NCBI GenBank assembly: GCA_017308595.1
Contig: JAFKER010000015.1
Span: forward strand, 1 to 64,000
Source of the DNA: Afipia sp.
GTDB taxonomy: Bacteria; Pseudomonadota; Alphaproteobacteria; Rhizobiales; Xanthobacteraceae
Length of the DNA: 64,000 nucleotides
Direction: 5' to 3'
Shown here: in pieces, positions 51,129-60,000 of the stretch
How positions within the stretch are numbered: position 1 is the first letter of the stretch
Layout: every line of letters begins with the position of its first letter
Notes under the pieces: model-generated
Database searches by the model: none
The model's input: the letters and a program-made list of their open reading frames with translations, nothing else
What the model was told of the DNA's origin: nothing
Translations under genes and position numbers: made by a program

Positions 51129-52435
51129 TGCGTTCTCTCCGCGCCCGGCTTTTTGTCGGCCTCACCGCTACGATTGTGGTCGCAGGCCTTGGCGCTGGTG
51201 CGCTGGCTTACAACTGGGCTTTCGATGAGGCGATCGAGCTACAGGATTCAATCCTCATTCAGATTGGAGCGGCAGCAGGCGCGATCCATACATCGGACCC
51301 TACGCCCGCCGGCGTCGATGCCGAAGCACAAGTGGTGATCGAACCACTCGACGGTCCGGGAAGCGATACAAAGGACAGGCGTGCCCTCAAGAATTTACCT
51401 GATGGGTTGCATGTCGTCGCGCGCAGCAATGGACCCTGGCGCGAATTTATCCGAACGCGTGCGGACGCCAGCCGCATTGCGATCGGTCAACCCACCGCGA
51501 TCCGGGACGAGATCGCACGCGACAGCGCGCTTCGGACCGTGGTGCCGTTACTGGCCCTGATTCCGTGCCTGATGCTGATCGTTGCCTTGGTTATTCGTCA
51601 AACGCTTCAACCGATGTTGTCGCTCTCCGAGCGGCTCGATGCGCGTGAGGCCGATCAACTCCAACGGCTTCCGCTCGAAGGCATGCCTGACGAATTGCAT
51701 CCGTTCATCACCTCGATCAACCGATTGCTGGAGCGCGTTCAGGATCTCATCGACCAGCAAAAGCGGTTTATTGCCGATGCAGCCCATGAGCTGCGCACAC
51801 CAATCACCGCCATCAGCCTCCAAGCCGGGAACCTCGATCAAGCCGGCTTGCAGCCCGAAAGCCGGGAACGGCTGGCTGCCTTGCAGAACGGCACCCGCCG
51901 CACAGCCCATCTGCTGGAGCAGTTACTCGCGCTCGCGCGATACGACATGAGCAGCACGCCGGGGACCCAGCCGGTTTTCCTGGACCAATGTACAAAAGAA
52001 GTTGTCGCGGACGTGTTGTCGCGCGCGGCGGCGCGCAGTGTCGATCTTGGATTCGAAGTTGTCGAACCGGTGCTGGTCAGAGGCGAGCCAGCGATGCTTA
52101 CGGTCATGATTCGAAACTTGATCGACAATGCCATCCGCCATATTCCACAAGGCGGCCGGATTGATATCGGGGTCTACCGCGAGGGACCACACGCGATACT
52201 CCAGGTTGAAGATAACGGGCCGGGGATCCCGGAAGAGGATCTTGCGCGGATCTTCGAACCGTTTGTGCGCGGAAGCGCGGCTGTCGAGGACGGGTCAGGC
52301 CTCGGGCTTTCCATCGTAAAGCGCATTGTCGAGCGGTTGGATGGTTCGGTTTCGTTAGAAAACAGGCGCGGTACGCCAACCAGCGGCCTGCGGGTGATTG
52401 TCAGCCTTCCCTCCCTTGACCAACCCAAGGCATGA
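51128..52435 (+). CDS. Sensor histidine kinase of the PmrB/QseC type
   Basis: 435 aa from ATG 51128. Two membrane helices (LFVGLTATIVVAGLGAGALAY and LRTVVPLLALIPCLMLIVALVI) enclose a periplasmic sensor of ~130 residues. Then come HAMP-like linker, H-box FIADAAHELRTPITAISLQ, N-box NLIDNAIRHIP, and the DNGPGIPEED and GLGLSIV ATP-lid motifs. Both N- and C-terminal parts are complete. Metal or membrane stress as signal is likely from the PepSY and metal-gene context, but not shown by any motif. Confidence 0.94.
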   Translation: MRSLRARLFVGLTATIVVAGLGAGALAYNWAFDEAIELQDSILIQIGAAAGAIHTSDPTPAGVDAEAQVVIEPLDGPGSDTKDRRALKNLPDGLHVVARSNGPWREFIRTRADASRIAIGQPTAIRDEIARDSALRTVVPLLALIPCLMLIVALVIRQTLQPMLSLSERLDAREADQLQRLPLEGMPDELHPFITSINRLLERVQDLIDQQKRFIADAAHELRTPITAISLQAGNLDQAGLQPESRERLAALQNGTRRTAHLLEQLLALARYDMSSTPGTQPVFLDQCTKEVVADVLSRAAARSVDLGFEVVEPVLVRGEPAMLTVMIRNLIDNAIRHIPQGGRIDIGVYREGPHAILQVEDNGPGIPEEDLARIFEPFVRGSAAVEDGSGLGLSIVKRIVERLDGSVSLENRRGTPTSGLRVIVSLPSLDQPKA

Positions 52436-52470
52436 GCCTGCCTGGCTCCGTCAACGGCAGGCAAAATTGA

Positions 52471-52483
52471 CTTGCAATGCAAG
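52471..52483. promoter_or_regulatory. 13-bp palindrome upstream of feoA
   Basis: CTTGCA-A-TGCAAG is a perfect palindrome 107 bp before the feoA ATG. Its TTGCAA-like halves recall Fur/Mur-type sites of alphaproteobacteria; the regulator is unproven. Confidence 0.35.
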
Positions 52484-52514
52484 GCCGACTCCACCGCCGA
52501 CCGTGGGAGCCAGA

Positions 52515-52529
52515 TTAAAACCGTTCTAA
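52515..52529. promoter_or_regulatory. Irr/ICE-type site upstream of feoAB
   Basis: TTAAAA-CCG-TTCTAA differs from the ICE pattern TTAGAA-N3-TTCTAA at a single position and lies 61 bp before feoA. Irr control of ferrous iron uptake would fit the rhizobial iron network. Confidence 0.5.
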
Positions 52530-52590
52530 GTTCATACCTCTTTCTGATCGCCGCGCTTGACCTGCCGGTCCGCACTTGGAAAGAGAGGCT

Positions 52591-52875
52591 ATGACAGCCA
52601 ACACCGAGCACCTCCATGAACGCCCGCACATGCCACTTGGGAAAGCCAGGCGCGGCTTTTCCGGTGTGATTCAACATCTGGCGGCCCACGACGTGAACTC
52701 CGCGTTATCGACGATCGAACTCGAAAGCCGGTTGATCGAGCTGGGCTTTGTAGAAGGCGCCAAAGTCGAAGTGCTGCACGAAGGCATTGTGGGCCGTGAT
52801 CCAATTGCCGTCCGCGTTGAAAACGTCACGATCGCGGTGCGGCGTCGTGAAGCAATGGCCATTATTGTCGCCTGA
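52591..52875 (+). CDS. feoA: FeoA, ferrous iron transport accessory protein
   Basis: 94 aa from ATG 52591; a TTG at 52576 is possible but less likely. The SH3-like FeoA fold is visible (RGFSGVIQHLAAHDVNSALSTIELESRLIELGFVEGAKVEVLHEGIVGRDPIAVRVENVTIAVRRREAMAIIV). The N-terminus has ~20 extra residues with several His. It partners FeoB in Fe(II) uptake. feoB begins 18 bp downstream. Confidence 0.93.
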   Translation: MTANTEHLHERPHMPLGKARRGFSGVIQHLAAHDVNSALSTIELESRLIELGFVEGAKVEVLHEGIVGRDPIAVRVENVTIAVRRREAMAIIVA

Positions 52876-52893
52876 TGAGATCGGTATGCGATA

Positions 52894-54765
52894 ATGGAAG
52901 ATCCCCAACTTCACCTCGCCCTGGTGGGCACACCAAACAGCGGCAAGACATCGCTGTTCAACGCTCTGACCGGCAGCCGCCAAAAGGTCGCGAACTATCC
53001 GGGCGTCACGGTTGAGCGCAAGGAAGGATCGTTCGTCACGCCGCTCGGACGGCAGGTATCGCTGGTCGATTTGCCCGGCACCTATTCGCTACGCGGTCGC
53101 AGTCCGGATGAAGACATCACACGCGATGTAGTGCTCGGGCGTGCACCCGGCGAAACCGTCCCCGACCTCGTGCTTTGTGTGGCCGATTCCACCAATCTGC
53201 GGCTGACGATTCGCCTGGTGCTCGAACTCAAGCGCACCGGCCGGCCCCTGATGCTGGTGCTCAATATGTTCGACATCGCCACCCGTCGTGGCGTGACTGT
53301 CAATGTGGACCAGCTATCCCAAGCACTGGGCGTCCCGGTCGTAACATCCATCGCGGTTCGCAAAGGCGGCACTACGGATTTGCTGCGGCGAACCGACGAG
53401 ATCGCAGCGCAGACGCCCGCGCCCATCAAGGAAAATCTCTGGCAACCTCTCACGGTCGCCGAATTGCGTGCCAGCCAGCGCGAAGCCGACCGCATCATCG
53501 CATTGACCATCAGTCTGCCGGCGCGGCCGGATACCTGGACGGCGCGAATCGACGCCATCGTTCTGCATCCGGTGGCGGGACTCGCCATCCTGGCGCTGAT
53601 CCTGTTCATCATGTTTCAGGCGGTGTTCGCATGGGCTCAGCCTTTGATGGAGCTTTTGTCCTCAGCCTTTGCAGCGCTGGGACAGATGGTTCATGAAACA
53701 TTTCCCGACGGCCAGCTACAGAGCTTTCTGCAGAACGGTGTAATTTCCGGCGTCGGCAGCGTCATCGTTTTCCTGCCGCAGATCATCATCATCTTCCTTT
53801 TCATCCTGCTGCTGGAAGATTTTGGCTATATGGCCCGCGCAGCGTTCCTGATGGATCGGATCATGGGTGGCGCCGGCCTGCATGGGCGTGCGTTCATTCC
53901 CCTGCTTTCTAGTTTTGCCTGCGCAATACCGGGCATCATGGCGACCAGGGTGATCGATAACCGCCGCGACCGGCTGACGACAATCCTGATCGCGCCGCTG
54001 ATGACCTGTTCGGCGCGAATTCCGGTCTACACGTTGATTATTTCCGCCTTTATTCCCGCCAAACAAATCTGGGGCTGGGTCAACCTGCAAGGCTTGGTGA
54101 TGTTTGGCCTGTATGCAACGGGCATCGCCAGCGCACTCGGCGTGTCGTTCCTGATCAAGTTCTTAATGTGGCGGGACTACTCGCCGGCGCCCTTCATGCT
54201 GGAATTGCCGGACTACAAGCTGCCGCGCGCGCGCAGTATCGCTATCGGAATCTACACGCGAGCAAAAATGTTCTTGCAGCGCGCCGGCACCACGATCTTC
54301 TCGATGATGGTGCTGATCTGGTTTCTGGCATCGTTTCCGCAGCCTCCCGCGGGCGCCGAAGGACCCGCCATCAACTACAGCCTTGCAGCCTTCATCGGCA
54401 AAGCGATCGAACCTGTGCTAACGCCTCTCGGCTTCAACTGGCAGATTGCCGTCGCACTGATTCCGGGCATGGCGGCGCGGGAAGTCGCGGTCGCGGCACT
54501 CGGGACTGTCTATGCCATCGAAGGCGGAAAGGAAGCAGCAGTACAGATTGGACAAGTGCTCGCCACCAAATGGAGCCTTGCGACTGCGCTGTCACTGCTG
54601 GCCTGGTACATCTTTGCGCCGCAATGCGCTTCGACGCTTGCAGTTGTCCGCCGCGAAACCGGAAGCTGGCGCTGGATGGCGGTGACTTTTGCTTACATGT
54701 TCGCGCTCGCCTACGCCGCAAGCTTCGCCGTTTACAACATCGCGCATTCCCTGGGCGCGGGCTAA
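52894..54765 (+). CDS. feoB: FeoB, ferrous iron permease with GTPase domain
   Basis: 623 aa. The N-terminal G domain has G1 GTPNSGKTS (about residues 13-21), G3 DLPG and LNMFD as the G4 region. The C-terminal permease has the duplicated gate motifs (SFACAIPGIMATRVIDNRRDRLTTILIAPLMTCSARIPVYTLII) and about eight membrane helices. It imports Fe(II) under low oxygen or low pH. The length suits the shorter alphaproteobacterial form, without the long cytoplasmic linker of E. coli FeoB. Iron-regulated expression is likely from the ICE-like site upstream. Confidence 0.96.
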   Translation: MEDPQLHLALVGTPNSGKTSLFNALTGSRQKVANYPGVTVERKEGSFVTPLGRQVSLVDLPGTYSLRGRSPDEDITRDVVLGRAPGETVPDLVLCVADSTNLRLTIRLVLELKRTGRPLMLVLNMFDIATRRGVTVNVDQLSQALGVPVVTSIAVRKGGTTDLLRRTDEIAAQTPAPIKENLWQPLTVAELRASQREADRIIALTISLPARPDTWTARIDAIVLHPVAGLAILALILFIMFQAVFAWAQPLMELLSSAFAALGQMVHETFPDGQLQSFLQNGVISGVGSVIVFLPQIIIIFLFILLLEDFGYMARAAFLMDRIMGGAGLHGRAFIPLLSSFACAIPGIMATRVIDNRRDRLTTILIAPLMTCSARIPVYTLIISAFIPAKQIWGWVNLQGLVMFGLYATGIASALGVSFLIKFLMWRDYSPAPFMLELPDYKLPRARSIAIGIYTRAKMFLQRAGTTIFSMMVLIWFLASFPQPPAGAEGPAINYSLAAFIGKAIEPVLTPLGFNWQIAVALIPGMAAREVAVAALGTVYAIEGGKEAAVQIGQVLATKWSLATALSLLAWYIFAPQCASTLAVVRRETGSWRWMAVTFAYMFALAYAASFAVYNIAHSLGAG

Positions 54766-54924
54766 ATCTTCACGGGATGCATCGGGCGCGTACGTTTCCT
54801 TGGAGCGACGCGGAATGCAGCATCGTGGAACCCGCCCTGCGCGGTTGTCGCGCCGATCAAACGATCCGATTCAGAACGCGATGCGACTGTTTCCCCTTGG
54901 GCAACGATCCTCCTTGCTGATGAC

Positions 54925-55809
54925 CTAACGATCACCTTTGGGCGCAGGCAAGTTTACCGCCTTGCCAGCCAGCCTTTTCCGCGTTTCATTCAGTTGTTCC
55001 AGACTTGCGAGGGTCTCATTGGGTCTCTTGGTGGCAACCCCGACCAGGAGTGCTTCGATGAGGCCAAGGGTGGCCGTATGCATGCTCAGCATATCGACGC
55101 GGCCTCGCGCCACGGGAAGGACGAGGTCGACCCGATGTCGTAACTTGGCGGCGAGCGTGTCCGTCAGGAGCAGCGATCCCGCTCTGCGCCGGTCGATTTC
55201 GTCGAGGAGTACTCTCAATTCAGCATAGACCCGGCCGTAAGCCATGATGATGACAAGGTCGCCCTTACGCAGCTTCTGCAGGTCGTCGGCGAAGAGAAGA
55301 CCAGCATTCGTCAGGCTTGCAGCTTGCAGACCGAAGCGTGCGAGTTGAATGACGAGATAAGACGCCAAGGCGCTGGACGGTCCGAGGCCGAACACCAAAA
55401 CGCGCTGAGCCCCGACAATGCTGTGTACGGCCTTTTCGAACTGTTCAGGGTTAATGGTGCGGTGGAGACTTTCGAGGGACTGGCGATGAATCTCGAGGGT
55501 CATCTCGAAGGCATTGGACGGGCCAGACCCGACCTCTGCGAGCGTTCTTGCCAGCCGCTCGGCCTGGGAGAGCGAACTGCGGAGTTCGTTGGCGAGCGTC
55601 CGGCGCAGGTCGTCGAGGCCGGAGAAGCCGAGTGCCTTCGTCGCCCGTACAATCGTGGCGTCGCTGGTCTTGGCTTGGGCGGCCAGAGCAGCCGCCGAGG
55701 CGATGAGGACCTCCTCGCGATTCTGCTGGAAAAATCGCACGACGCGCTGCTCGGCAGGGCTCATCCGCTCGAAACGGTCCGCAATTCTTTTATCGAAAGT
55801 AAGCGACAC
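54925..55809 (-). CDS. MurR/RpiR-family transcriptional regulator
   Basis: 294 aa. N-terminal HTH_6 domain (MSPAEQRVVRFFQQNREEVLIASAAALAAQAKTSDATIVRATKALGFSGLDDLRR) and C-terminal SIS domain (QRVLVFGLGPSSALASYLVIQLARFGLQ ... GDLVIIMAYGRVYAELRVLLDEI). RpiR members usually respond to sugar phosphates. Here it is divergent from an FTR1-like permease operon, with a perfect palindrome between, so its target is probably that operon. The ligand cannot be told. Confidence 0.92.
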   Translation of the reverse strand: MSLTFDKRIADRFERMSPAEQRVVRFFQQNREEVLIASAAALAAQAKTSDATIVRATKALGFSGLDDLRRTLANELRSSLSQAERLARTLAEVGSGPSNAFEMTLEIHRQSLESLHRTINPEQFEKAVHSIVGAQRVLVFGLGPSSALASYLVIQLARFGLQAASLTNAGLLFADDLQKLRKGDLVIIMAYGRVYAELRVLLDEIDRRRAGSLLLTDTLAAKLRHRVDLVLPVARGRVDMLSMHTATLGLIEALLVGVATKRPNETLASLEQLNETRKRLAGKAVNLPAPKGDR

Positions 55810-55864
55810 CGTAATCGTTCCCGCTTGCCTGAAGTTGCATTCACAACTAGTATCTTAGGATAAT

Positions 55865-55881
55865 GTTGTAACTACTACAAC
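55865..55881. promoter_or_regulatory. Palindromic operator between rpiR-type gene and FTR1-like operon
   Basis: GTTGTA-ACTAC-TACAAC is a perfect inverted repeat in the 95-bp divergent gap. RpiR-family operators of this TTGTA-N5-TACAA shape are known (HexR sites are similar). It is the probable binding site of the adjacent regulator. Confidence 0.65.
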
Positions 55882-55904
55882 GTCCGAAATTCGGAAGAGT
55901 AGTG

Positions 55905-56657
55905 ATGGATCCAGCCAATTGGAGCGTAGCCGCGCCAGCCATCGGCTCCGCGTTCCTCGCTTCGCTCGTGGAGGTCGTCGAAGCGTTCACGATCGTCTTG
56001 GCGGTCGGAACGCTGCGCGGATGGCGACCGGCTGTTATCGGGACCGCCGCGGCAATCGGTGTTCTGGGCATACTGATCCTCGTGCTTGGCCCGCTTCTCA
56101 ACCGCGTTCCTCTTCCTCTCCTCCAGTTCTTCATCGGAGTGCTCCTCCTGTTGTTTGGAATGGGGTGGCTTCGAAAGGCGATCCTCCGGACGGCGGGCAT
56201 TATTCCACTGCATGATGAAGACGCTATCTTCGCATCCGAATCGGCTCATTTGGCTGAGGCGGGCGATCGACGGCGGGCGTCGCTCGATTGGATCGCTGGC
56301 CTGACCGCCTTCAAGGCGGTGTTGCTGGAAGGGCTAGAGGTCGTGTTCATCGTCATCGCCGTCGGCGCCGGCCGCGGCCTGCTGTGGCCGGCCGCAATCG
56401 GCGCCTTGGCGGCCTGCCTTGCTATCCTTGTCGTCGGCATTATCGTCCACAAGCCGCTCGCGAAGGTGCCCGAGAACACGCTTAAATTCGGTGTCGGCGT
56501 TATGTTGTCGGCCTTCGGCGTATTCTGGACGGGAGAGGGATTGGGCATCGACTGGCCGGGCCAGGACGTCGCCTTGGTAGCATTCGCCGCTTCGTTTCTT
56601 GGCGTTGGTCTCGTGACCGCATACGCGCTTCGGCATCCCGCCGTGGAGATCGGTTGA
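55905..56657 (+). CDS. FTR1-like membrane permease (COG4280-like)
   Basis: 250 aa from ATG 55905, with seven or so membrane helices. Two E-x2-E elements in equivalent positions, LVEVVEAFTIVLAVG (about 22) and LLEGLEVVFIVIAVG (about 143), match the REGLE iron-binding motif of the FTR1 permease family and show internal duplication. FTR1-type proteins move Fe(III) or Fe(II) across the membrane with an oxidase or periplasmic partner. Its closeness to feoAB supports metal transport. The stop overlaps the next start (TGATG). Confidence 0.75.
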   Translation: MDPANWSVAAPAIGSAFLASLVEVVEAFTIVLAVGTLRGWRPAVIGTAAAIGVLGILILVLGPLLNRVPLPLLQFFIGVLLLLFGMGWLRKAILRTAGIIPLHDEDAIFASESAHLAEAGDRRRASLDWIAGLTAFKAVLLEGLEVVFIVIAVGAGRGLLWPAAIGALAACLAILVVGIIVHKPLAKVPENTLKFGVGVMLSAFGVFWTGEGLGIDWPGQDVALVAFAASFLGVGLVTAYALRHPAVEIG

Positions 56658-56875
56658 TGCGCATCATGGTCGATGTCGCCAAGGAGCTCCTTGGCATGTT
56701 CTTGGCCGATGCCAGGCTCACCATGGCAACCCTCGTCCTCGTTGCAATTGTTGCCGGTCTCGTCGTCGCTTTCCGGGTTGAACCGCTCTTGGGCGGCGGT
56801 GTGCTCCTTCTTGGCTGTCTCGCGATCCTGGTCGAAGCAGCCGTTCGCGAAGCAAGACGTCGGAGAGCCTTATGA
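56657..56875 (+). CDS. Small membrane protein, 72 aa
   Basis: 72 aa with two hydrophobic stretches (LTMATLVLVAIVAGLVVAF and LLGGGVLLLGCLAILVEAAV) and a basic tail (REARRRRAL). It overlaps the permease stop at its start and the phosphatase start at its end (ATGA 56872-56875), so three genes are translationally coupled. No family is recognised. It could be a subunit of the FTR1-like permease. Confidence 0.8.
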   Translation: MRIMVDVAKELLGMFLADARLTMATLVLVAIVAGLVVAFRVEPLLGGGVLLLGCLAILVEAAVREARRRRAL

Positions 56876-57483
56876 GGGTAACCATTCTGTCAGGTAGCGC
56901 CGTGAAAAATACGGCGAGAATGATCGGCGGCGTCCTGTTGGCGCTGGGCCTATCGCTCGGAGGCTATCTCGGAGCGCTCCAACTGACGGACAATTTCCAT
57001 ACGGTTGTTGCAGGCGAACTTTATAGATCAGGCCAGCCGACGGCGACCGACATCGCCTACTACCAGAAAACCCATGGCATCAAAACGATCATCAATCTGC
57101 GCGGAGAGAACCGTGGCTTAGCTTGGTACGACGCGGAGATTTCGGAGGCAAAACAGCTTGGTATCACCCATATCGACTTCCGTATGTCGGCCAGACGCGA
57201 GCTAACGCAGGTTGAAGCGGTCAACCTCGTCCGAATTCTTGAACGCGCCGAGAAGCCGATGCTCGTTCACTGCCAGGCTGGCGCCGACCGCAGCGGCCTA
57301 GCTTCTGCACTCTATGTCGCCGCCGTGGGCAAACTCGGCGAAACTGCTGCAGAAAGACAGCTTTCCATCCGCTACGGGCATATACCGCTTGCTCTGAGCT
57401 CGGCCTACGCCATGGACCGGACGTTCGAAGCACTTGAGCCTTGGCTTGGATTTCTTGAATCGCAAGCTCCGGGCAAGGAGTGA
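56872..57483 (+). CDS. Dual-specificity-type protein phosphatase, membrane-anchored
   Basis: 203 aa. An N-terminal signal anchor (MIGGVLLALGLSLGGYLGALQL) is followed by a phosphatase fold: GELYRSGQPTATDIAYYQKTHGIKTIINLRGEN, then the catalytic loop HCQAGADRSG (C-x5-R). The type is the tyrosine/dual-specificity phosphatase branch often found with Nudix or membrane genes in alphaproteobacteria. The active site is probably periplasmic. As third gene of the permease operon its substrate may be a phosphorylated small molecule or protein; unknown. Confidence 0.87.
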   Translation: MRVTILSGSAVKNTARMIGGVLLALGLSLGGYLGALQLTDNFHTVVAGELYRSGQPTATDIAYYQKTHGIKTIINLRGENRGLAWYDAEISEAKQLGITHIDFRMSARRELTQVEAVNLVRILERAEKPMLVHCQAGADRSGLASALYVAAVGKLGETAAERQLSIRYGHIPLALSSAYAMDRTFEALEPWLGFLESQAPGKE

Positions 57484-57948
57484 ACGATTTCAATCAGTGG
57501 TCCGTAGTGGCTTCTTGCGCTCCGAAGTTTTTCTGGAGGTGACAAGTTGGGTGTGTGCTTCACTTCCCCTATATTGCTGGCGCGTATCCGTTACACTCAG
57601 GAATCTTCACCGCGGCAAGATACCCGCCGTGCCAGCAACGGCGAAACGGGCGAGCCGCGTACCGTCTCTGGCGATGAAGCGCGGGAAATTCGGTAGACTT
57701 TCAGCAACTTCTGGCAGAGGCATGTCGCGGCCTGAAAAGCCGCCAACCTAGGGGCGTATAACGCGCGAGCTGAAGGGCGGCAACGAGATTGAATGCCTCT
57801 CGCGCAAATCAAGGCGCATTGCGAAGACCCAACCCGCTCACATTCGCTTGGCAAAGCGGAGCTTTTGGAAGCGCCGACAGAAGGAAAGCTCGGCATGCCC
57901 CGCGTGTAATATTACAAAATACAGATTTCGCGAACTGAGGCAGCCACA
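57484..57948. other. Intergenic stretch without a recognised gene
   Basis: About 465 bp between the phosphatase and the DUF1232 gene. Open frames here are short, have no motif and lack ribosome sites. I see no promoter motif of EcfG type and no repeat. Confidence 0.5.
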
Positions 57949-58326
57949 ATGCTTGCACGTTTAATTAGTTGGGCTCGTGCGCTTAAGCGCGATGTTCACG
58001 CTGTCTATCTCGCTAGCGGCGACCCGCGTGTGCCATGGTATGTCAAAGTTCTTGCTGTTGCTGTGGCGGGATACGCGTTGTCCCCGATTGATCTGATACC
58101 GGACTTCATCCCGGTCCTAGGATATTTGGACGATTTGATAATAGTCCCATTCGGAATTTGGCTCGTTGTTACCCTGATTCCGGAAGAGATAATGGCGCAT
58201 TACAGGAGGATCGCAAGTGAGGCGATATCGCAACCCATCGGCAAAAATGGCGCAATAGCGATCATCGCAATTTGGATTTTGAGTGCAGCTGTGTTGGCCT
58301 GGATAGCCTGGGTTCACTGGAACTAA
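57949..58326 (+). CDS. DUF1232 (YkvA-like) membrane protein
   Basis: 125 aa. The DUF1232 core is clear: VPWYVKVLAVAVAGYALSPIDLIPDFIPVLGYLDDLIIVPFGIWLVV, with the conserved SPIDLIPDFIP. The C-terminal helix (AIAIIAIWILSAAVLAWIAWVHW) adds a second membrane segment. The family is widespread and its function is unknown; no neighbour explains it. Confidence 0.9.
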   Translation: MLARLISWARALKRDVHAVYLASGDPRVPWYVKVLAVAVAGYALSPIDLIPDFIPVLGYLDDLIIVPFGIWLVVTLIPEEIMAHYRRIASEAISQPIGKNGAIAIIAIWILSAAVLAWIAWVHWN

Positions 58327-58383
58327 TCGATTTGGCCCCAGCTGATAAAAGAGACTGTTACGGACATAGCTATGAGCGCAACA

Positions 58384-58749
58384 TTAAGCCGAGCTCTCCT
58401 GCAACATCCATAACGCGTCACTACGCGAATTTGGATTGTAGACGCCAGATAGAGAAGTCACTGTTGGCCCAGATAGAGATGTCACTCTCCACGGTTTCAG
58501 TTGGGGAGCATGGGGCCGATGACGGTGAGCTGCTACCGGCTTCACCGGTTCGAGAACGACAAGTGGTACGGCAAAGAGGGCGAGCGAGGGGTAAGGCTTT
58601 AGCGCGCCGATCCCCTTCCGCAATCGGATAAAAACTCTTTGCCGTGCCAGCCATCGCGCCAGCGGGGTGGCAATTTTTAAAAAGACTGCGTCTACAATGA
58701 AATATATCGTGGCTATGACAAAGATTACTGATCGGAGGATGCGTTTCAA
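58384..58749 (-). pseudogene. Truncated/frameshifted membrane protein gene
   Basis: The first ~75 residues look like a normal small membrane protein (MKRILRSVIFVIATIYFIVDAVFLKIATPLARWL ... LRKGIGALKPYPSLALFAVPLVVLEPVKPVA). The remaining ~45 are low-complexity and unrelated (AHRHRPHAPQLKPWRVTSLSG ...). Proteins of this type run to about 200 aa, as I recall, with further membrane segments after EPVKP. The change of character right after EPVKPVA suggests a frameshift or deletion, leaving a non-functional gene. Confidence 0.6.
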
Positions 58750-58791
58750 AATGGATCCCCGTCGCCAGGCTCCGCGCTCTTAGCCCGGCTC

Positions 58792-60000
58792 TTAACGTTC
58801 ATCTTTAGGGAGAATGGGCAGGTCCATCATAAATCGAGTTCCTTTCGTGGCGTTGCTCTCGACGGTAATTTGCCCTTGGAGCTGCCTTACAAGACCATTT
58901 ATAACCCTGAATCCCAAGCTGCTGCGCGGCTGATCAATGTCAAACCCATCCGGCAGGCCGATACCTTGGTCGGAAACTTCAACATGCAGGTGCCCAGCTA
59001 TTTCACGAGCAGAGATTTCGATCGCGCCGTTGCCTTCTGGGTAGGCGTATTTGACTGCGTTGGTAACGAGTTCATTGACTAGAAGTCCCAACGGAATGGC
59101 GTGATCAGCGGACATCCGCATGGGATCTGCATGACAATGAAGAGTCAGCTTATCAGTTGATCCCTTCAACTTCTTGCAGAGTTCGTTCATAAAGTCTTCG
59201 AGGTCAACAAAGCCGATCTGCGAACCTCGCCATAAGTGGTCATGCACCTGAGCGATGGTCGCCACGCGCGCACTCGCATCCTCCAAGGCGTCTCTGACGT
59301 CTTCAGATTGAGCACTGCGGGCTTGAACGCGAAGCAGGCCCACTACCGAAGTCAGGCTGTTCTTTACGCGATGGCTCATCTCTCTCGTTAGCAGTTCCTG
59401 GTGCTCCAGGGCCTGCTGGAGCTTGGAGTCGGCTTGCTGGCGTTCGATGGCAATGCCAAGCAGTCCCGCGAAACCCGCCAAGAAATGCGCGTCTGCTTCA
59501 TCGAATTGGCCAGGATCCGGGCTATCGACTTCCAGAACTCCAAAGGATCGTTTGCCCTCTCCTCCACGTTCGATCAGCACGTTGATGGCACGCCTGACAC
59601 CGTGATCCGCAAGAAGCTGAGGCGTGCGGAAGCGCGTCTCTGCTTCCAAATGATTGGATATAACCGTCATTCCGGTCTGGTAGGCATATCCTGCTGGCGA
59701 TCCGATGTCGGCGGCAAGCGAGACGATATCAATAGTCTCAGGCGCCCAACCGACCCCGGCGCGAACCAAGAGCCGATTTTCTTCCGGAAGAAATTCCAGA
59801 ACCTTAGCGAAGCGAGCTTCGAGACCCTGCGCACACAATTCCGTCGCATGCTGGAGAATTTTCCGGAAGTCCCGAGTGAGCATAGCGGTGCGACCGAACT
59901 CTCCGAGCAAGGATTGTTGCCTCAGTCGGTATGGGAGTTCGTCTCGAACGGGTGAAATTGCAGGAATTAACTGTTCCCGACTTATATCGGAAGTCACCAA
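58792..60000 (-). CDS. GAF-domain sensor histidine kinase (HWE/HisKA_2 type)
   Basis: 402 aa; start TTG 60000 or GTG 59997. Residues ~30-190 form a GAF domain (RDFRKILQHATELCAQGLEARFAKVLEF ... FGVLEVDSPDPGQFDEADAHFLAGFAGLLGIAIER). The kinase H-box EMSHRVKNSLTSVVGLL and N-box ELVTNAVKYAYP are of the HWE/HisKA_2 kind, with DQGIGLP as the following motif. It has no membrane helix, so it is cytoplasmic. Kinases of this type often signal to PhyR in the alphaproteobacterial general stress response. No response regulator is adjacent. Confidence 0.93.
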   Translation of the reverse strand: MVTSDISREQLIPAISPVRDELPYRLRQQSLLGEFGRTAMLTRDFRKILQHATELCAQGLEARFAKVLEFLPEENRLLVRAGVGWAPETIDIVSLAADIGSPAGYAYQTGMTVISNHLEAETRFRTPQLLADHGVRRAINVLIERGGEGKRSFGVLEVDSPDPGQFDEADAHFLAGFAGLLGIAIERQQADSKLQQALEHQELLTREMSHRVKNSLTSVVGLLRVQARSAQSEDVRDALEDASARVATIAQVHDHLWRGSQIGFVDLEDFMNELCKKLKGSTDKLTLHCHADPMRMSADHAIPLGLLVNELVTNAVKYAYPEGNGAIEISAREIAGHLHVEVSDQGIGLPDGFDIDQPRSSLGFRVINGLVRQLQGQITVESNATKGTRFMMDLPILPKDER

